This document shows, piece by piece, positions 43,095 to 52,832 of a stretch of DNA of 64,000 bases. Within the stretch, counting starts at the first letter, position 1; every line of letters begins with the position of its first letter. The stretch is from Polynucleobacter asymbioticus (GTDB lineage: Bacteria > Pseudomonadota > Gammaproteobacteria > Burkholderiales > Burkholderiaceae), in NCBI RefSeq assembly GCF_018687575.1, contig NZ_CP061297.1, positions 688,821-752,820 on the forward strand. The letters run 5' to 3'. The translations under genes and the position numbers were made by a program. Below the pieces are notes generated by a model, which had not been told where the DNA came from, did not search any database, and saw nothing but the letters and a program-made list of their open reading frames with translations.

Positions 43095-43113
43095 CCCCCA
43101 AAAAGCAGGGGTT
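43093..43113 (+). terminator. weak hairpin after rlmE
   Basis: AACCCC (43093-43098) pairs with GGGGTT (43108-43113) around a nine-base loop, directly at the rlmE stop. The tail TATCAAAT is poor in T, so it may be only a pausing or stability element. Confidence 0.3.
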
Positions 43114-43194
43114 TATCAAATAAATCCGCTCTCAGCTCTTGAAAAAGCCTAGTAGTAGAATCAAATACTTAGATATAGCAATCCGCTTTAACTC

Positions 43195-43208
43195 CCGGAT
43201 TAATCCGG
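43195..43208. repeat. perfect 14-base palindrome in the ftsH leader
   Basis: CCGGATTAATCCGG is fully self-complementary. It ends two bases before the AAGG ribosome-binding site (43211-43214) and 13 bases before the ftsH TTG. It could be an operator or, as RNA, part of a structure near the binding site. Confidence 0.8.
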
Positions 43209-43221
43209 CAAAGGTCTCCTT

Positions 43222-45099
43222 TTGAATAGCAATATGTTGCAAAAAGTCGGTGTGTGGCTCATTGTGGGTTTGGTCTTGTTTACTGTCTTCAAACAGTTTG
43301 ATAAGCCAAAAGACCAGAATCAAGTCACGTATTCTCAATTCATGGACGATGCCAAAGCTGGCAAAGTAAAACGAGTTGATGTGCAAGGTCGCACTCTGCA
43401 AGTGACTCCAAATGACGGCAACAAATATTCCATCATCTCCCCGGGAGATATTTGGATGGTTGGCGATCTCATGAAATTCGGAGTTCAGGTAACTGGTAAA
43501 GCGGATGATGAGCCAAATATGTTGGTTTCTGCTTTGTACTATCTCGGACCAACTCTATTGATTATCGGTTTCTGGTTCTTCATGATGCGCCAGATGCAAG
43601 GTGGCGGTAAGGGCGGTGCATTCTCCTTCGGCAAATCCAAAGCGCGCTTAATTGATGAGAACAGCAACACAGTTACTTTTGCTGATGTTGCTGGTTGCGA
43701 TGAAGCAAAAGAAGAAGTCTTTGAGATCGTTGACTTCCTGAAAGATCCACAAAAATTTCAAAAGCTCGGCGGCCGTATTCCGCACGGTGTATTGCTAGTA
43801 GGCCCTCCGGGAACTGGTAAGACCTTGTTAGCACGTGCGATTGCGGGTGAAGCAAAAGTTCCGTTCTTCTCCATCTCTGGTTCAGACTTCGTAGAGATGT
43901 TTGTTGGTGTCGGCGCATCACGTGTGCGTGACATGTTTGAGAACGCTAAGAAAAATTCTCCTTGCATCATCTTTATTGATGAGATCGATGCAGTTGGTCG
44001 TCACCGTGGTGCTGGTATGGGCGGCGGTAATGATGAGCGCGAACAAACTCTCAACCAGATGTTGGTAGAGATGGATGGCTTTGAAAGCAATAGCGGTGTC
44101 ATCGTGGTTGCGGCAACTAACCGTTCTGATGTGTTGGACCGTGCCTTGCTGCGTCCTGGTCGTTTCGACCGTCAAGTACATGTTGGCTTGCCAGACATAC
44201 GTGGTCGCGAGCAGATCTTGCAAGTACACATGCGTAAAGTTCCAATTGATCCGGATGTTGACGCAGCGGTTTTAGCGCGTGGCACTCCTGGTTTCTCAGG
44301 CGCTGATTTAGCTAACTTAGTTAATGAGTCTGCATTGTTTGCGGCGCGTCGTAATAAGCGTGCTGTCGATATGAAAGACTTTGAAGATGCAAAAGATAAG
44401 ATCTACATGGGTCCTGAGCGCAAATCAGCAGTCATGCGCGAAGAGGAGCGTCGTAACACGGCGTATCACGAGTCTGGCCATGCTGTAGTTGCTAAGGTAT
44501 TGCCTAAGGCTGATCCGGTACACAAGGTCACCATCATGCCCCGCGGTATGGCGCTGGGTGTTACCTGGCAGTTACCAGAATTTGATCGTGTGAATTTATA
44601 TAAAGATCGCATGATGGAAGAGTTAGCAATTTTGTTTGGCGGTCGTGCTGCCGAAGAAGTCTTCTTGCACTCCATGAGTACTGGCGCATCCAATGACTTT
44701 GAGCGTGCTACCAAAATGGCGCGTGACATGGTGACGCGTTACGGTATGAGTGATAGCTTGGGTACGATGGTTTATGTCGATACCGAATCAGAAAGCATGT
44801 TCGGTCGTACTAGCTCCAAGACGGTTTCTGAGTTGACCCAACAAAAGGTGGATGCAGAGATTCGTGCATTGGTAGATAGTCAATATGCCTTGGCAAGATC
44901 CATTCTTGAGCAGAACCGCGACAAGGTAGAAGCCATGGTGGCTGCTTTGCTTGAGTGGGAAACCATTGATGCTGAGCAGATCACTGACATTATGGAAGGT
45001 CGCCCGCCACGTGCACCTAAGCCTCCACCAGCAACCCAGTTTGGTAACTCTGCTGGTACGCCAGGTCCTGCTGCAGGCGCTGCGCCAGCGACCGCTTAA
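43222..45099 (+). CDS. ftsH: ATP-dependent zinc metalloprotease FtsH
   Basis: Membrane-anchored AAA+ protease that degrades misfolded membrane proteins and regulators. 625 residues: two N-terminal helices (about 6-22 and 105-122), Walker A GPPGTGKT at residues 194-201, Walker [12 protein letters not shown], and the zinc site HESGH at 416-420. The C-terminal tail is Pro/Ala-rich. Start TTG 43222 is supported by AAGG seven bases upstream and by family N termini. folP follows 22-25 bases later. Confidence 0.97.
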   Translation: MNSNMLQKVGVWLIVGLVLFTVFKQFDKPKDQNQVTYSQFMDDAKAGKVKRVDVQGRTLQVTPNDGNKYSIISPGDIWMVGDLMKFGVQVTGKADDEPNMLVSALYYLGPTLLIIGFWFFMMRQMQGGGKGGAFSFGKSKARLIDENSNTVTFADVAGCDEAKEEVFEIVDFLKDPQKFQKLGGRIPHGVLLVGPPGTGKTLLARAIAGEAKVPFFSISGSDFVEMFVGVGASRVRDMFENAKKNSPCIIFIDEIDAVGRHRGAGMGGGNDEREQTLNQMLVEMDGFESNSGVIVVAATNRSDVLDRALLRPGRFDRQVHVGLPDIRGREQILQVHMRKVPIDPDVDAAVLARGTPGFSGADLANLVNESALFAARRNKRAVDMKDFEDAKDKIYMGPERKSAVMREEERRNTAYHESGHAVVAKVLPKADPVHKVTIMPRGMALGVTWQLPEFDRVNLYKDRMMEELAILFGGRAAEEVFLHSMSTGASNDFERATKMARDMVTRYGMSDSLGTMVYVDTESESMFGRTSSKTVSELTQQKVDAEIRALVDSQYALARSILEQNRDKVEAMVAALLEWETIDAEQITDIMEGRPPRAPKPPPATQFGNSAGTPGPAAGAAPATA

Positions 45100-45124
45100 T
45101 TAGCCCCAAGCTAATAGCAAGGTG

Positions 45125-45994
45125 ATGAAACAAAATCTGCCCGCAACATGGCGTTGCGGGCGTTTTCTTTTTGACTTTAGCAAACGTCAACGCCCAGTAG
45201 TCATGGGTATTCTCAATGCCACACCGGATTCCTTTTCTGACGGTGGCAAGTTCAGAACTCCAAGTGATGCTATTGCGCAAGCAGAGCGCATGATTGCTGA
45301 TGGTGCAGACATGATTGATATTGGTGGTGAATCTACTCGCCCTGGTGCGGAGCCTGTTTCTCTACAAGAAGAGTTGGATCGCGTCTTGCCGGTGATAGAG
45401 GCTTTAAAAGATTGTGGTGTTGCTTTGTCGATTGATACTTATAAATCTGAGACTATGCGTCAAGCCCTTGCGGCTGGCGTCGATTGTGTCAATGATGTTT
45501 GGGCATTGCGACAAGAGGGCGCAGTTGAAGCCATCATCGAGAGCGACAGAGTCAATTCAGATAGACAGTGCGGTATTGTCTTGATGCACATGCAACGTGA
45601 TCCCCAAACCATGCAATTTGATCCTGAGTATCAGGATGTCATAGCTGAGGTCAAAGTATTTCTACAGGAGCGCGCTAGTTTGTTAGAGAACCAAGGCATC
45701 GCGAAAAACAGAATTGCGATTGACCCTGGATTTGGCTTTGGTAAAAGTCTGGAGCACAACCTTAAGATGCTCGCTGATTTTGATCAATTCTCGGAATTGG
45801 GTTATCCGGTATTGGCAGGCATCTCTCGTAAATCGATGTTGGGAAAATTAACGGGTCGCGATACCAACGACCGTGTGGCGCCCAGTGTTGCGGCTGCCAT
45901 ACTGGCTGCAGATCGCGGTGCTCGCATCATCCGCGTCCACGATGTTCAGGAGACAGTAGACTCCTTAAAACTCTGGGAAGCCATTCAAGGCTAA
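45125..45994 (+). CDS. folP: dihydropteroate synthase
   Basis: Condenses p-aminobenzoate with hydroxymethyl-dihydropterin pyrophosphate in folate synthesis; target of sulfonamides. 289 residues: [15 protein letters not shown] near residue 29, [36 protein letters not shown] and [10 protein letters not shown] are the pterin- and phosphate-binding loops. ATG 45125 chosen; GTG 45122 adds one residue. A strong intrinsic-terminator structure lies inside codons 5-17 (see separate entry). ftsH-folP-glmM is the common order. Confidence 0.95.
   Translation: MKQNLPATWRCGRFLFDFSKRQRPVVMGILNATPDSFSDGGKFRTPSDAIAQAERMIADGADMIDIGGESTRPGAEPVSLQEELDRVLPVIEALKDCGVALSIDTYKSETMRQALAAGVDCVNDVWALRQEGAVEAIIESDRVNSDRQCGIVLMHMQRDPQTMQFDPEYQDVIAEVKVFLQERASLLENQGIAKNRIAIDPGFGFGKSLEHNLKMLADFDQFSELGYPVLAGISRKSMLGKLTGRDTNDRVAPSVAAAILAADRGARIIRVHDVQETVDSLKLWEAIQG
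45139..45173 (+). terminator. strong intrinsic terminator structure inside the folP 5' coding region
   Basis: GCCCGCAAC (45139-45147) and GTTGCGGGC (45153-45161) form a perfect nine-pair GC-rich stem around ATGGC, followed by GTTTTCTTTTT. This is the standard architecture of a factor-independent terminator. It probably ends or attenuates ftsH transcripts, even though folP family similarity (CGRF before RPVVMGI) begins within the hairpin. Confidence 0.75.
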
Positions 45995-46046
45995 TTGCGC
46001 AATAAACCGCACTAGACAAAAGGTCACAAGTTTTATAATTAAACCC

Positions 46047-47393
46047 ATGAAAAAACAATACTTTGGTACTGATGGCATCCGCGGTGAAGTGGGGCAATTT
46101 CCGATTGTTCCGGAGTTTATTACTCGCCTAGGTTACGCGGCTGGCAAAGTATTGAGCAAAAATACAAAGCAGGGTGAGCGCTGTAAAGTACTCATTGGTA
46201 AAGATACCCGGGTATCAGGTTATTTATTGGAAGCCGCCTTAGAAGCCGGCTTTGCTGCTGCCGGTGTAGATGTCATGCTGTGCGGCCCAATGCCAACCCC
46301 TGGCGTTGCCTACCTTACCAAGGCATTGCGTTTATCTGCAGGCGTGGTGATTTCTGCATCACACAACCCTTATCAAGATAACGGCATCAAATTCTTCTCC
46401 GCTGAGGGCGGTAAGTTAACTGATGAGTTTGAATTAGCAATTGAAGCTGAGCTTGAAAAGCCGATGGGCTGCGTTAGTTCAAAAGAATTGGGTAAAGCAT
46501 TTCGTATCGATGATGCCGCTGGTCGTTATATTGAATTTTGTAAATCCACTTTTCCTGGCGAGCTTAATCTCAAGGGAATGAAGTTGGTAGTTGATTGCGC
46601 GCATGGCGCTGCATATCACATTGCACCGCATGTCTTTCATGAGCTCGGGGCAGAAGTCATTTCTATTGGTGTTCAGCCTGACGGCCGTAACATTAACGAC
46701 GGCTTTGGTGCAACAGCGCCAGCAGCATTGATTGCTAAAGTTAAAGAAACTAAAGCAGATCTCGGTATTGCTTTAGATGGCGATGCAGACCGCCTGCAAA
46801 TGGTCGATGCCTCTGGCAGATTATTTAATGGTGATGAGCTTTTATATGTACTCGCAAAAGATCGCATCGAGCGTGGTCAAGCGATTGGTGGAGTGGTGGG
46901 CACCTTAATGACCAATCTTGCCGTAGAGAACGCCATTAAGACATTGGGTATTGGATTTGAGCGAGCCAATGTGGGCGATCGTTATGTCTTGGAGTTACTC
47001 AAGCGAAAAGGCTGGATTATTGGTGGCGAAGGGTCAGGCCATTTACTTTGCTTAGATCAGCATTCCACCGGAGACGGCACTATTGCTGCATTACAGGTGC
47101 TGGCGGCTATGAGCCAGACTAAGAAGAGTTTGGCCCAGCTTCTAGACTCCGTCAAAATATTTCCCCAAGTGCTTTTGAATATCAAGTTCAAGTCCGGCTA
47201 TGACTGGAAGGCGGATGCCAATCTCAAATCCAAGATAAACCAGGTAGAGACCGATCTCAATGGAACGGGTAGGGTGCTGATTCGTGCCTCAGGCACAGAA
47301 CCCGTTCTGCGGGTCATGGTGGAGGCTCAAGATGGCGACCTCGCCATGAGCTCGGCTAAGAGCATTGCTGATCAGGTGCCTACATCTAAGTAA
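46047..47393 (+). CDS. glmM: phosphoglucosamine mutase
   Basis: Converts glucosamine 6-phosphate to glucosamine 1-phosphate for UDP-GlcNAc and cell-wall synthesis. 448 residues; the start [12 protein letters not shown], the phosphoserine loop [15 protein letters not shown] with the active serine near residue 105, the metal loop ALDGDADR, and the phosphate-binding [14 protein letters not shown] at the end are all intact. Confidence 0.97.
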   Translation: MKKQYFGTDGIRGEVGQFPIVPEFITRLGYAAGKVLSKNTKQGERCKVLIGKDTRVSGYLLEAALEAGFAAAGVDVMLCGPMPTPGVAYLTKALRLSAGVVISASHNPYQDNGIKFFSAEGGKLTDEFELAIEAELEKPMGCVSSKELGKAFRIDDAAGRYIEFCKSTFPGELNLKGMKLVVDCAHGAAYHIAPHVFHELGAEVISIGVQPDGRNINDGFGATAPAALIAKVKETKADLGIALDGDADRLQMVDASGRLFNGDELLYVLAKDRIERGQAIGGVVGTLMTNLAVENAIKTLGIGFERANVGDRYVLELLKRKGWIIGGEGSGHLLCLDQHSTGDGTIAALQVLAAMSQTKKSLAQLLDSVKIFPQVLLNIKFKSGYDWKADANLKSKINQVETDLNGTGRVLIRASGTEPVLRVMVEAQDGDLAMSSAKSIADQVPTSK

Positions 47394-47426
47394 TTGATTT
47401 TATTAATTTATTTTTTGTGACATGGG

Positions 47427-47460
47427 TTGTCATAAAAGAGTCATACAGACATCGTATCGT
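47427..47460 (+). promoter_or_regulatory. Pho box and -10 element of the pst operon
   Basis: TTGTCATAAAAGAGTCAT (47427-47444) matches the E. coli pstS box CTGTCATAAAACTGTCAT at 15 of 18 positions. Ten bases further is TATCGT (47455-47460) as -10, the spacing known for PhoB-activated promoters that lack a normal -35. Predicted start of transcription is near 47467, 38 bases before the pstS ATG. Confidence 0.8.
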
Positions 47461-47504
47461 CCTCCTATCGCAATCTTGCGTAATTTATCTGAGGAACGAT
47501 CCAC

Positions 47505-48527
47505 ATGAACTCATTTTTGAAAAAAGCGCTCGTGATCGGCGCGATTTCAGTAGCCCCAGTTGCATTTGCAGCCGATATGACCGGCGCTGGCGCAACATTC
47601 CCTTACCCAATCTACGCTAAGTGGGCTGAAGCTTACAAAGCAAAAACAGGCGCCAACATGAATTACCAATCTATTGGTTCTTCAGGCGGTATTAAGCAGA
47701 TCAAAGCAAAAACTGTTGATTTCGGCGCTACAGACAATCCAGTGAAGTTTGATGATTTAGAAAAAGATGGCCTTGTTCAATTCCCAGCAATTATTGGCGG
47801 TGTAGTGCCAGTCATTAACGTGGAAGGTGTCAAGCCATATGAGTTGAAATTATCTCCAGATACTTTGTCTGATATTTTCCAGGGCACTATTACCAACTGG
47901 AATGACAGACGTGTTGTGTTGAACAACCCTGGTATGAAGATGCCTGATTTGCCAATCACCGTAGTTCACCGCGCTGATGGTTCTGGAACTACAGCAATTT
48001 TTACCAATTACTTGGCTAAAGTAAGTCAGAACTGGAAAGATGCTGTTGGTGAAGGTGCAGCAGTTAAATGGCCTGCAACGTCATCCGTTGGTGGTAAAGG
48101 TAATGAGGGTGTAGCGGCAAACGTATCACGCGTTAAAGGTGCCATTGGTTATGTTGAGTATGCTTATGCCAAGAAAAACAAAATGACTAGTGTTTCTTTG
48201 AAGAATAAAGATGGTCAATTTGTTCAGCCTGATGACATCACCTTTGCTGCCGCGGCTGCTGGTACAGATTGGTCTAAGATTCCAGGTATGGGTACATTCA
48301 TTACCAATGCTTCTGGCGCTAAATCATGGCCAATCACTGGCGCATCCTTCATCTTGATCTACAAGAATCCAGAGAACAAGGCTAATGCTGCTGAAGTAAT
48401 TAAGTTCTTTGATTTTGCTTTCAAAGATGGCAAGAAAATGGCGGAAGAGTTGGACTACGTTCCAATGCCTGACGTTACAACAGACTTCATCCGTAAGAAT
48501 GTATTTTCTAAGGTTGTCACTAAGTAA
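47505..48527 (+). CDS. pstS: phosphate ABC transporter, periplasmic phosphate-binding protein
   Basis: High-affinity phosphate binder of the Pst importer. 340 residues with a cleavable signal peptide (about residues 1-22, ending AFA). The mature start MTGAGATFPYPIYAKW, the pocket segments SIGSSGGIKQIKAKTVDFGATD and HRADGSGTTAIFTNYL, and KGNEGVAANV are PstS hallmarks. GAGGAAC precedes the ATG. Controlled by the Pho box at 47427-47444. Followed by two hairpins before pstC. Confidence 0.96.
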   Translation: MNSFLKKALVIGAISVAPVAFAADMTGAGATFPYPIYAKWAEAYKAKTGANMNYQSIGSSGGIKQIKAKTVDFGATDNPVKFDDLEKDGLVQFPAIIGGVVPVINVEGVKPYELKLSPDTLSDIFQGTITNWNDRRVVLNNPGMKMPDLPITVVHRADGSGTTAIFTNYLAKVSQNWKDAVGEGAAVKWPATSSVGGKGNEGVAANVSRVKGAIGYVEYAYAKKNKMTSVSLKNKDGQFVQPDDITFAAAAAGTDWSKIPGMGTFITNASGAKSWPITGASFILIYKNPENKANAAEVIKFFDFAFKDGKKMAEELDYVPMPDVTTDFIRKNVFSKVVTK

Positions 48528-48532
48528 GGTGT

Positions 48533-48556
48533 AATGATTAAGACTTCTTAATCATT
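48533..48556. repeat. 11-base perfect inverted repeat after pstS
   Basis: AATGATTAAGA (48533-48543) and TCTTAATCATT (48546-48556) are perfect complements separated by CT, five bases after the pstS stop. AT-rich; probably an RNA 3'-end stabilising hairpin. Confidence 0.7.
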
Positions 48557-48563
48557 GATAAAT

Positions 48564-48598
48564 AACAGCTCCACCCAAAGTGGGGCTGTTTCAATATT
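48564..48598 (+). terminator. attenuating hairpin between pstS and pstC
   Basis: AACAGCTCCAC (48564-48574) pairs with GTGGGGCTGTT (48580-48590), eleven pairs with one wobble, around CCAAA; the tail TCAATATTT is moderately T-rich. It would let pstS be made in excess over the membrane components, a common design for binding-protein-dependent importers. Confidence 0.65.
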
Positions 48599-48614
48599 TA
48601 AATAAGCGTAATTT

Positions 48615-49604
48615 ATGATTGAATCGACCCAGTCTCACTCAGCACCGACGCCTCAAGCACTCCGAATTGCTAAGTTGCAACGTATTCAAGATTTTCTGTT
48701 TCATGCGATTACTCAATTTTTTGCTTTATCGGTACTGATTGCTTTGATCGGAATCATCATTTCACTCATTATTAATGCTTGGCCAGCTCTTGATAAATTT
48801 GGTATTGGATTTTTCTTCACCAAAGAGTGGGATATCGTTAACGGTGAGTTTGGTGGCTTAATTGCCATCTACGGCACTATCGTAACCTCTCTGATTGCCT
48901 TATTAATAGCTGTGCCATTAAGTTTTGGAATCGCTGTATTTTTGACAGAGTTATGTCCAGGCCCATTGCGTAGGCCTTTGGGTACCGCAGTTGAATTACT
49001 TGCTGCAGTGCCATCAATTATTTACGGTATGTTTGGCTTGTTTATTTTTGCCCCTCTATTTGCGGACTATATTCAGCCGGCCCTGGCTGCCACTCTTGGA
49101 CAAGTTCCAGGTTTAGGAATTTTATTCTCTGGCGCTTTTAACGGCATCGGTATCTTGTGCGCTGGATTAATTTTGGCGATGATGATTTTGCCATTTATTG
49201 CCTCTGTAATGCGTGATGTATTTGAAATCGTTCCACCAGTTTTAAAAGAGTCTGCCTACGGAATTGGGTGCACTACTTGGGAAGTGGTTAAGAATGTTGT
49301 TCTCCCTTACACCAAAGCGGGTGTTATTGGCGGGATCATGCTGGGTTTAGGTAGAGCACTCGGTGAGACTATGGCTGTGACATTTGTGATTGGTAATGCC
49401 CATCGTTTATCTGCATCACTTTTTGCCCCAGGGAATTCCATTGCTTCAACGCTTGCAAATGAGTTTGGCGAAGCTGAGCTAGGACCCCATTACTCCTCTT
49501 TATTTGCTCTAGGTCTTGCGCTATTTATGATTACATTCATTGTGCTGGCTATTGCGAAGTGGATGTTAATGAATATGGAGAAAAAACAGGGATTGAAAAC
49601 ATGA
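48615..49604 (+). CDS. pstC: phosphate ABC transporter permease PstC
   Basis: One of two inner-membrane permeases of Pst. 329 residues, six main helices after an N-terminal cytoplasmic segment. The region [19 protein letters not shown] and the ATPase-contact loop [26 protein letters not shown] are typical. Its TGA overlaps the pstA ATG by four bases. Confidence 0.95.
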   Translation: MIESTQSHSAPTPQALRIAKLQRIQDFLFHAITQFFALSVLIALIGIIISLIINAWPALDKFGIGFFFTKEWDIVNGEFGGLIAIYGTIVTSLIALLIAVPLSFGIAVFLTELCPGPLRRPLGTAVELLAAVPSIIYGMFGLFIFAPLFADYIQPALAATLGQVPGLGILFSGAFNGIGILCAGLILAMMILPFIASVMRDVFEIVPPVLKESAYGIGCTTWEVVKNVVLPYTKAGVIGGIMLGLGRALGETMAVTFVIGNAHRLSASLFAPGNSIASTLANEFGEAELGPHYSSLFALGLALFMITFIVLAIAKWMLMNMEKKQGLKT

Positions 49605-50467
49605 ACGGCTTATCGAATATTGACCCTGCGATTTTTGCTAAACGAAAGCGTGCAAATAAAATTGGTTTAGTGCTTTCTACTGGTGCCATGGTTTTAGGTA
49701 TGGCATTTCTATTGTGGATTTTGAGTATTCTCTTTATTAAGGGATTTTCCTCAATCAATTTTGATGTGTTTACACAAAGCACACCTGCCCCTGGATCTGA
49801 GGGTGGTGGTTTGGCAAACGCAATTCTTGGAAGTCTCATGATTGTCGCCAGCTGCACCTTGATCAGCACTCCAATCGGTGTATTAGCAGGTTTATATCTT
49901 TCTGAGTATGGCGATAGAAGTAAGGTAGCCTCGATTACGCGTTTTGTGACAGATATCATGCTATCTGCACCATCAATTGTGATTGGACTATTTGTATACG
50001 CGATTGTGGTCGCACAAGTTCGGCACTTTTCCGGTTGGGCTGGCACAATTGCATTGGCTTTAATTGCTATTCCAGTAGTAGTACGTACGACTGAGAATAT
50101 GTTGCGTTTAGTTCCAGGCAGCTTGCGCGAAGCTGCATATGCTTTGGGTACTCCGAAGTGGAAGGTGGCCTTCATGATTACCTTGCGTGCAGCTCAAAGT
50201 GGGGTGATCACCGGTATTCTGCTCGCGCTCGCACGTGTTAGTGGAGAAACCGCACCGTTGCTCTTTACTGCTTTGAATAACCAGTTTTTCTCTACCAATA
50301 TGAATGCCCCGATGGCGAACTTACCAGTGGTCATTTTCCAGTTTGCAATGAGCCCATATGACAACTGGGTTGACCTCGCTTGGGCCGCCGCTTTGCTAAT
50401 TACATTTGCAGTGCTTGGATTAAATATCCTCGCCCGTGTTGTCTTCCGTGAAAAAGTGCAAAGTTAA
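49601..50467 (+). CDS. pstA: phosphate ABC transporter permease PstA
   Basis: Second Pst permease, 288 residues. Typical segments are [41 protein letters not shown] (ATPase contact) and [15 protein letters not shown] chose ATG 49601, overlapping the pstC stop as ATGA; the frame is open upstream to 49559, but that part duplicates the pstC 3' end. Its TAA overlaps the first possible pstB ATG. Confidence 0.95.
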   Translation: MNGLSNIDPAIFAKRKRANKIGLVLSTGAMVLGMAFLLWILSILFIKGFSSINFDVFTQSTPAPGSEGGGLANAILGSLMIVASCTLISTPIGVLAGLYLSEYGDRSKVASITRFVTDIMLSAPSIVIGLFVYAIVVAQVRHFSGWAGTIALALIAIPVVVRTTENMLRLVPGSLREAAYALGTPKWKVAFMITLRAAQSGVITGILLALARVSGETAPLLFTALNNQFFSTNMNAPMANLPVVIFQFAMSPYDNWVDLAWAAALLITFAVLGLNILARVVFREKVQS

Positions 50468-51315
50468 TGGCTGATATGAAAACAATGTTTGACTTAAATA
50501 CAATCGATAGTCAAGGAAATAGAATGATCGACAATACTAATATGCAAGCAGGTAAAGAAGTCAAAAATGCACTTGAAGTACGCAATTTAAATTTCTTTTA
50601 TGGATCTTTTCAGGGTCTGAAGGATATCAATTTAGATATCGAAGAGGGTAAGGTTACCGCATTCATCGGACCATCCGGTTGCGGTAAATCTACTTTACTT
50701 CGCACCTTAAATCGCATGTATGACCTTTATCCAGGTCAGCGCGCTGAGGGTGAGATTAACTTCTATGGCCAAAATATTTTGGAGTCAGGGCAGGACTTAA
50801 ACCTACTGCGCTCACGTATTGGTATGGTTTTCCAGAAGCCAACCCCATTCCCAATGTCTATCTACGAGAACATCGCTTTTGGCGTGCGTCTTTATGAAAA
50901 GCTTTCTCGCTCTGAAATGGATGAGCGAGTTGAATGGGCTTTGAATAAAGCTGCATTGTGGAATGAAGCCAAGGATAAATTAAATCAAAGCGGCTTGTCT
51001 TTGTCCGGTGGTCAGCAGCAGCGCTTATGTATTGCTCGCGGTGTAGCTGTTAAGCCATCTGTGATTTTGCTCGATGAGCCGACCTCTGCCTTGGATCCAA
51101 TTTCTACGGGTAAGATTGAAGAGCTGATTAATGAGTTAAAGCATGAGTACACGATTGCTATCGTTACTCACAATATGCAGCAGGCAGCCCGTGTATCGGA
51201 TTACACTGCTTATATGTACCTTGGAAGCCTGATTGAATATGGCAAAACAGATGAAATCTTCATCAAGCCTAAACGTAAAGAAACAGAAGATTACATAACC
51301 GGTCGATTCGGTTAA
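50467..51315 (+). CDS. pstB: phosphate ABC transporter ATP-binding protein PstB
   Basis: ATPase that drives Pst and helps signal to PhoR-PhoB. Walker A is GPSGCGKST, signature [14 protein letters not shown], Walker [13 protein letters not shown], switch VTHNMQQA. The start is ambiguous: ATG 50467 overlaps the pstA stop (TAATG) and gives 282 residues, while ATG 50524 has AAGGA six bases upstream and gives 263 residues, nearer the usual 257. I list the longer form because of coupling. Confidence 0.95.
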   Translation: MADMKTMFDLNTIDSQGNRMIDNTNMQAGKEVKNALEVRNLNFFYGSFQGLKDINLDIEEGKVTAFIGPSGCGKSTLLRTLNRMYDLYPGQRAEGEINFYGQNILESGQDLNLLRSRIGMVFQKPTPFPMSIYENIAFGVRLYEKLSRSEMDERVEWALNKAALWNEAKDKLNQSGLSLSGGQQQRLCIARGVAVKPSVILLDEPTSALDPISTGKIEELINELKHEYTIAIVTHNMQQAARVSDYTAYMYLGSLIEYGKTDEIFIKPKRKETEDYITGRFG

Positions 51316-51327
51316 TTGGAGATGAAT

Positions 51328-52035
51328 ATGCCAGATAAACACCTTTCCTCGCAGTTTGATGCTGATTTAAATTCCCTCTCTAGTCGTTTGTTGGAGATGG
51401 GCGGCTTAGTTGAGTCTCAAATTTCTTCGGCGATGCGTGCTTTTACGCAAATGGATGTTGATACCTGCAACATCGTTATTGCTAATGAGAAATTAGTCAA
51501 CGATCTAGAAATTCAAATTGACTCGGCGTGCACTGAGTTGATCGCTCGTCGCCAGCCTACAGCTCGTGATTTACGTTTAGTGATGGCTGTTTCTAAGGCG
51601 ATTACTAATTTAGAGCGTGCTGGTGATGAAGCAGAGCGTGTAGCCAAAAGAACTAAGCGTCTCATTGAGTCGGGCGCAACCCACAATATCAATGTGGCGG
51701 AGATTCGCTTGTCAGGTCAGATGGCTATTTCATCACTGCGCCGCAGCTTGGATGCATTCGCTCGTTTAGATACGGTTGCTGCTGCCGAGGTTGTACAGGA
51801 GGATCGTCAAATTGATGAAGAATTTAGAGGCTTTGTTCGTAAGCTAATTTCATACATGATGGAAGATCCACATACTATTTCCACGGGCCTAGATATGTTG
51901 ACTATTGCTAAGGCAATTGAACGTATTGGCGATCACGCAAAGAATATTGCTGAATTCGTTATTTACATTGCTAAAGGCTCCGATGTGCGTCATATCCCCC
52001 ATGAGGATTTGGTTCGCGAGGCAAATAAACCGTAA
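51328..52035 (+). CDS. phoU: phosphate signalling protein PhoU
   Basis: Cytoplasmic repressor that links Pst occupancy to the PhoR kinase. 235 residues, two homologous three-helix PhoU repeats; the metal-binding motifs appear as ITNLERAGDEAERVAKR and AKAIERIGDHAKNIAEF. ATG 51328 is chosen since GGAG (51318-51321) is six bases upstream; TTG 51316 and ATG 51322 are in frame but poorly placed. Confidence 0.95.
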   Translation: MPDKHLSSQFDADLNSLSSRLLEMGGLVESQISSAMRAFTQMDVDTCNIVIANEKLVNDLEIQIDSACTELIARRQPTARDLRLVMAVSKAITNLERAGDEAERVAKRTKRLIESGATHNINVAEIRLSGQMAISSLRRSLDAFARLDTVAAAEVVQEDRQIDEEFRGFVRKLISYMMEDPHTISTGLDMLTIAKAIERIGDHAKNIAEFVIYIAKGSDVRHIPHEDLVREANKP

Positions 52036-52056
52036 CTAGTCAAAGCGGAATCCCAG

Positions 52057-52770
52057 ATGACTCACCGAATATTGATTGTTGAGGATGAGCCTTCGATTGC
52101 TGAGCTCATTGCAATCAACCTGACTCATGCAGGCTATGAAGTGGAGAGGGCTCTTCAGACTGATCTCGCCATGAATTTGATGCGAGATGAGCTGCCATCC
52201 CTTTTAATCTTGGACTGGATGCTCCCTGGTAAATCAGGTGTTCAATTTGCTAAAGAGCTGCGCTTGAATGAGCGTACTCGCTCTCTACCCATCCTCATGC
52301 TTACGGCTAAAAGTGACGAGTCAGATAAGGTTCTAGGCCTAGATTCTGGTGCAGATGACTATGTAACTAAGCCTTTCTCGCCCAAAGAGCTGGTTGCGCG
52401 TGTAAAAGCACTTTTACGTCGCCAAACCCCAGTAGAAGACTCTGGGCCTTTAGCTGTCGGCCCATTAAGAATGGATCCACTCTCTCATCGTGTAACGGCT
52501 GTCTGGCCTAATATCGAGCCTCAATCCATTCCCTTGGGGCCTACCGAATATCGTCTTTTACAGTTCCTGATGGCCAATCCTGAAAGGGTGCATTCTCGGG
52601 CAAATTTGCTGGATAAGGTCTGGGGAAATGAGGTTTATATCGAGGAACGGACTGTAGACGTTCACATTAAGAGGTTAAGAGCCGCTTTGTCACCTACGGA
52701 CTGTGATCGCTATATTGAGACGGTTCGTGGAAGTGGTTATCGTATTACTAAGACGCCAACCCAGACCTAA
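52057..52770 (+). CDS. phoB: phosphate regulon response regulator PhoB
   Basis: OmpR-type activator that binds Pho boxes. 237 residues: receiver domain with the acidic pair in IVEDEPS, phospho-acceptor Asp in LILDWMLPG, Thr in MLTAKSD and Lys in YVTKPFSP, then a winged-helix domain with LGPTEYRLLQFLMANPERVHSR and RTVDVHIKRLRAAL. Lies 21 bases after phoU, before phoR. Its likely targets here are the sites at 47427, 55611, 56645 and 57511. Confidence 0.95.
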   Translation: MTHRILIVEDEPSIAELIAINLTHAGYEVERALQTDLAMNLMRDELPSLLILDWMLPGKSGVQFAKELRLNERTRSLPILMLTAKSDESDKVLGLDSGADDYVTKPFSPKELVARVKALLRRQTPVEDSGPLAVGPLRMDPLSHRVTAVWPNIEPQSIPLGPTEYRLLQFLMANPERVHSRANLLDKVWGNEVYIEERTVDVHIKRLRAALSPTDCDRYIETVRGSGYRITKTPTQT

Positions 52771-52832
52771 TTAGAATCAGGCCTGACACCAGAGTTTTGG
52801 ATCCGATTGAGCAAATGCTCTAAGATTGTCTA

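Noticed and set aside
43138..43168. CTTGAAA as a sigma-32 -35 element of ftsH
   Set aside because: No CCCCAT-like -10 at 13-15 bases; a sigma-70 reading with TCAAAT is equally weak.
45099..45115. ATTAGC-CCCAA-GCTAAT hairpin after ftsH
   Set aside because: Short AT-rich stem without a T-tail; the stronger structure lies downstream inside folP.
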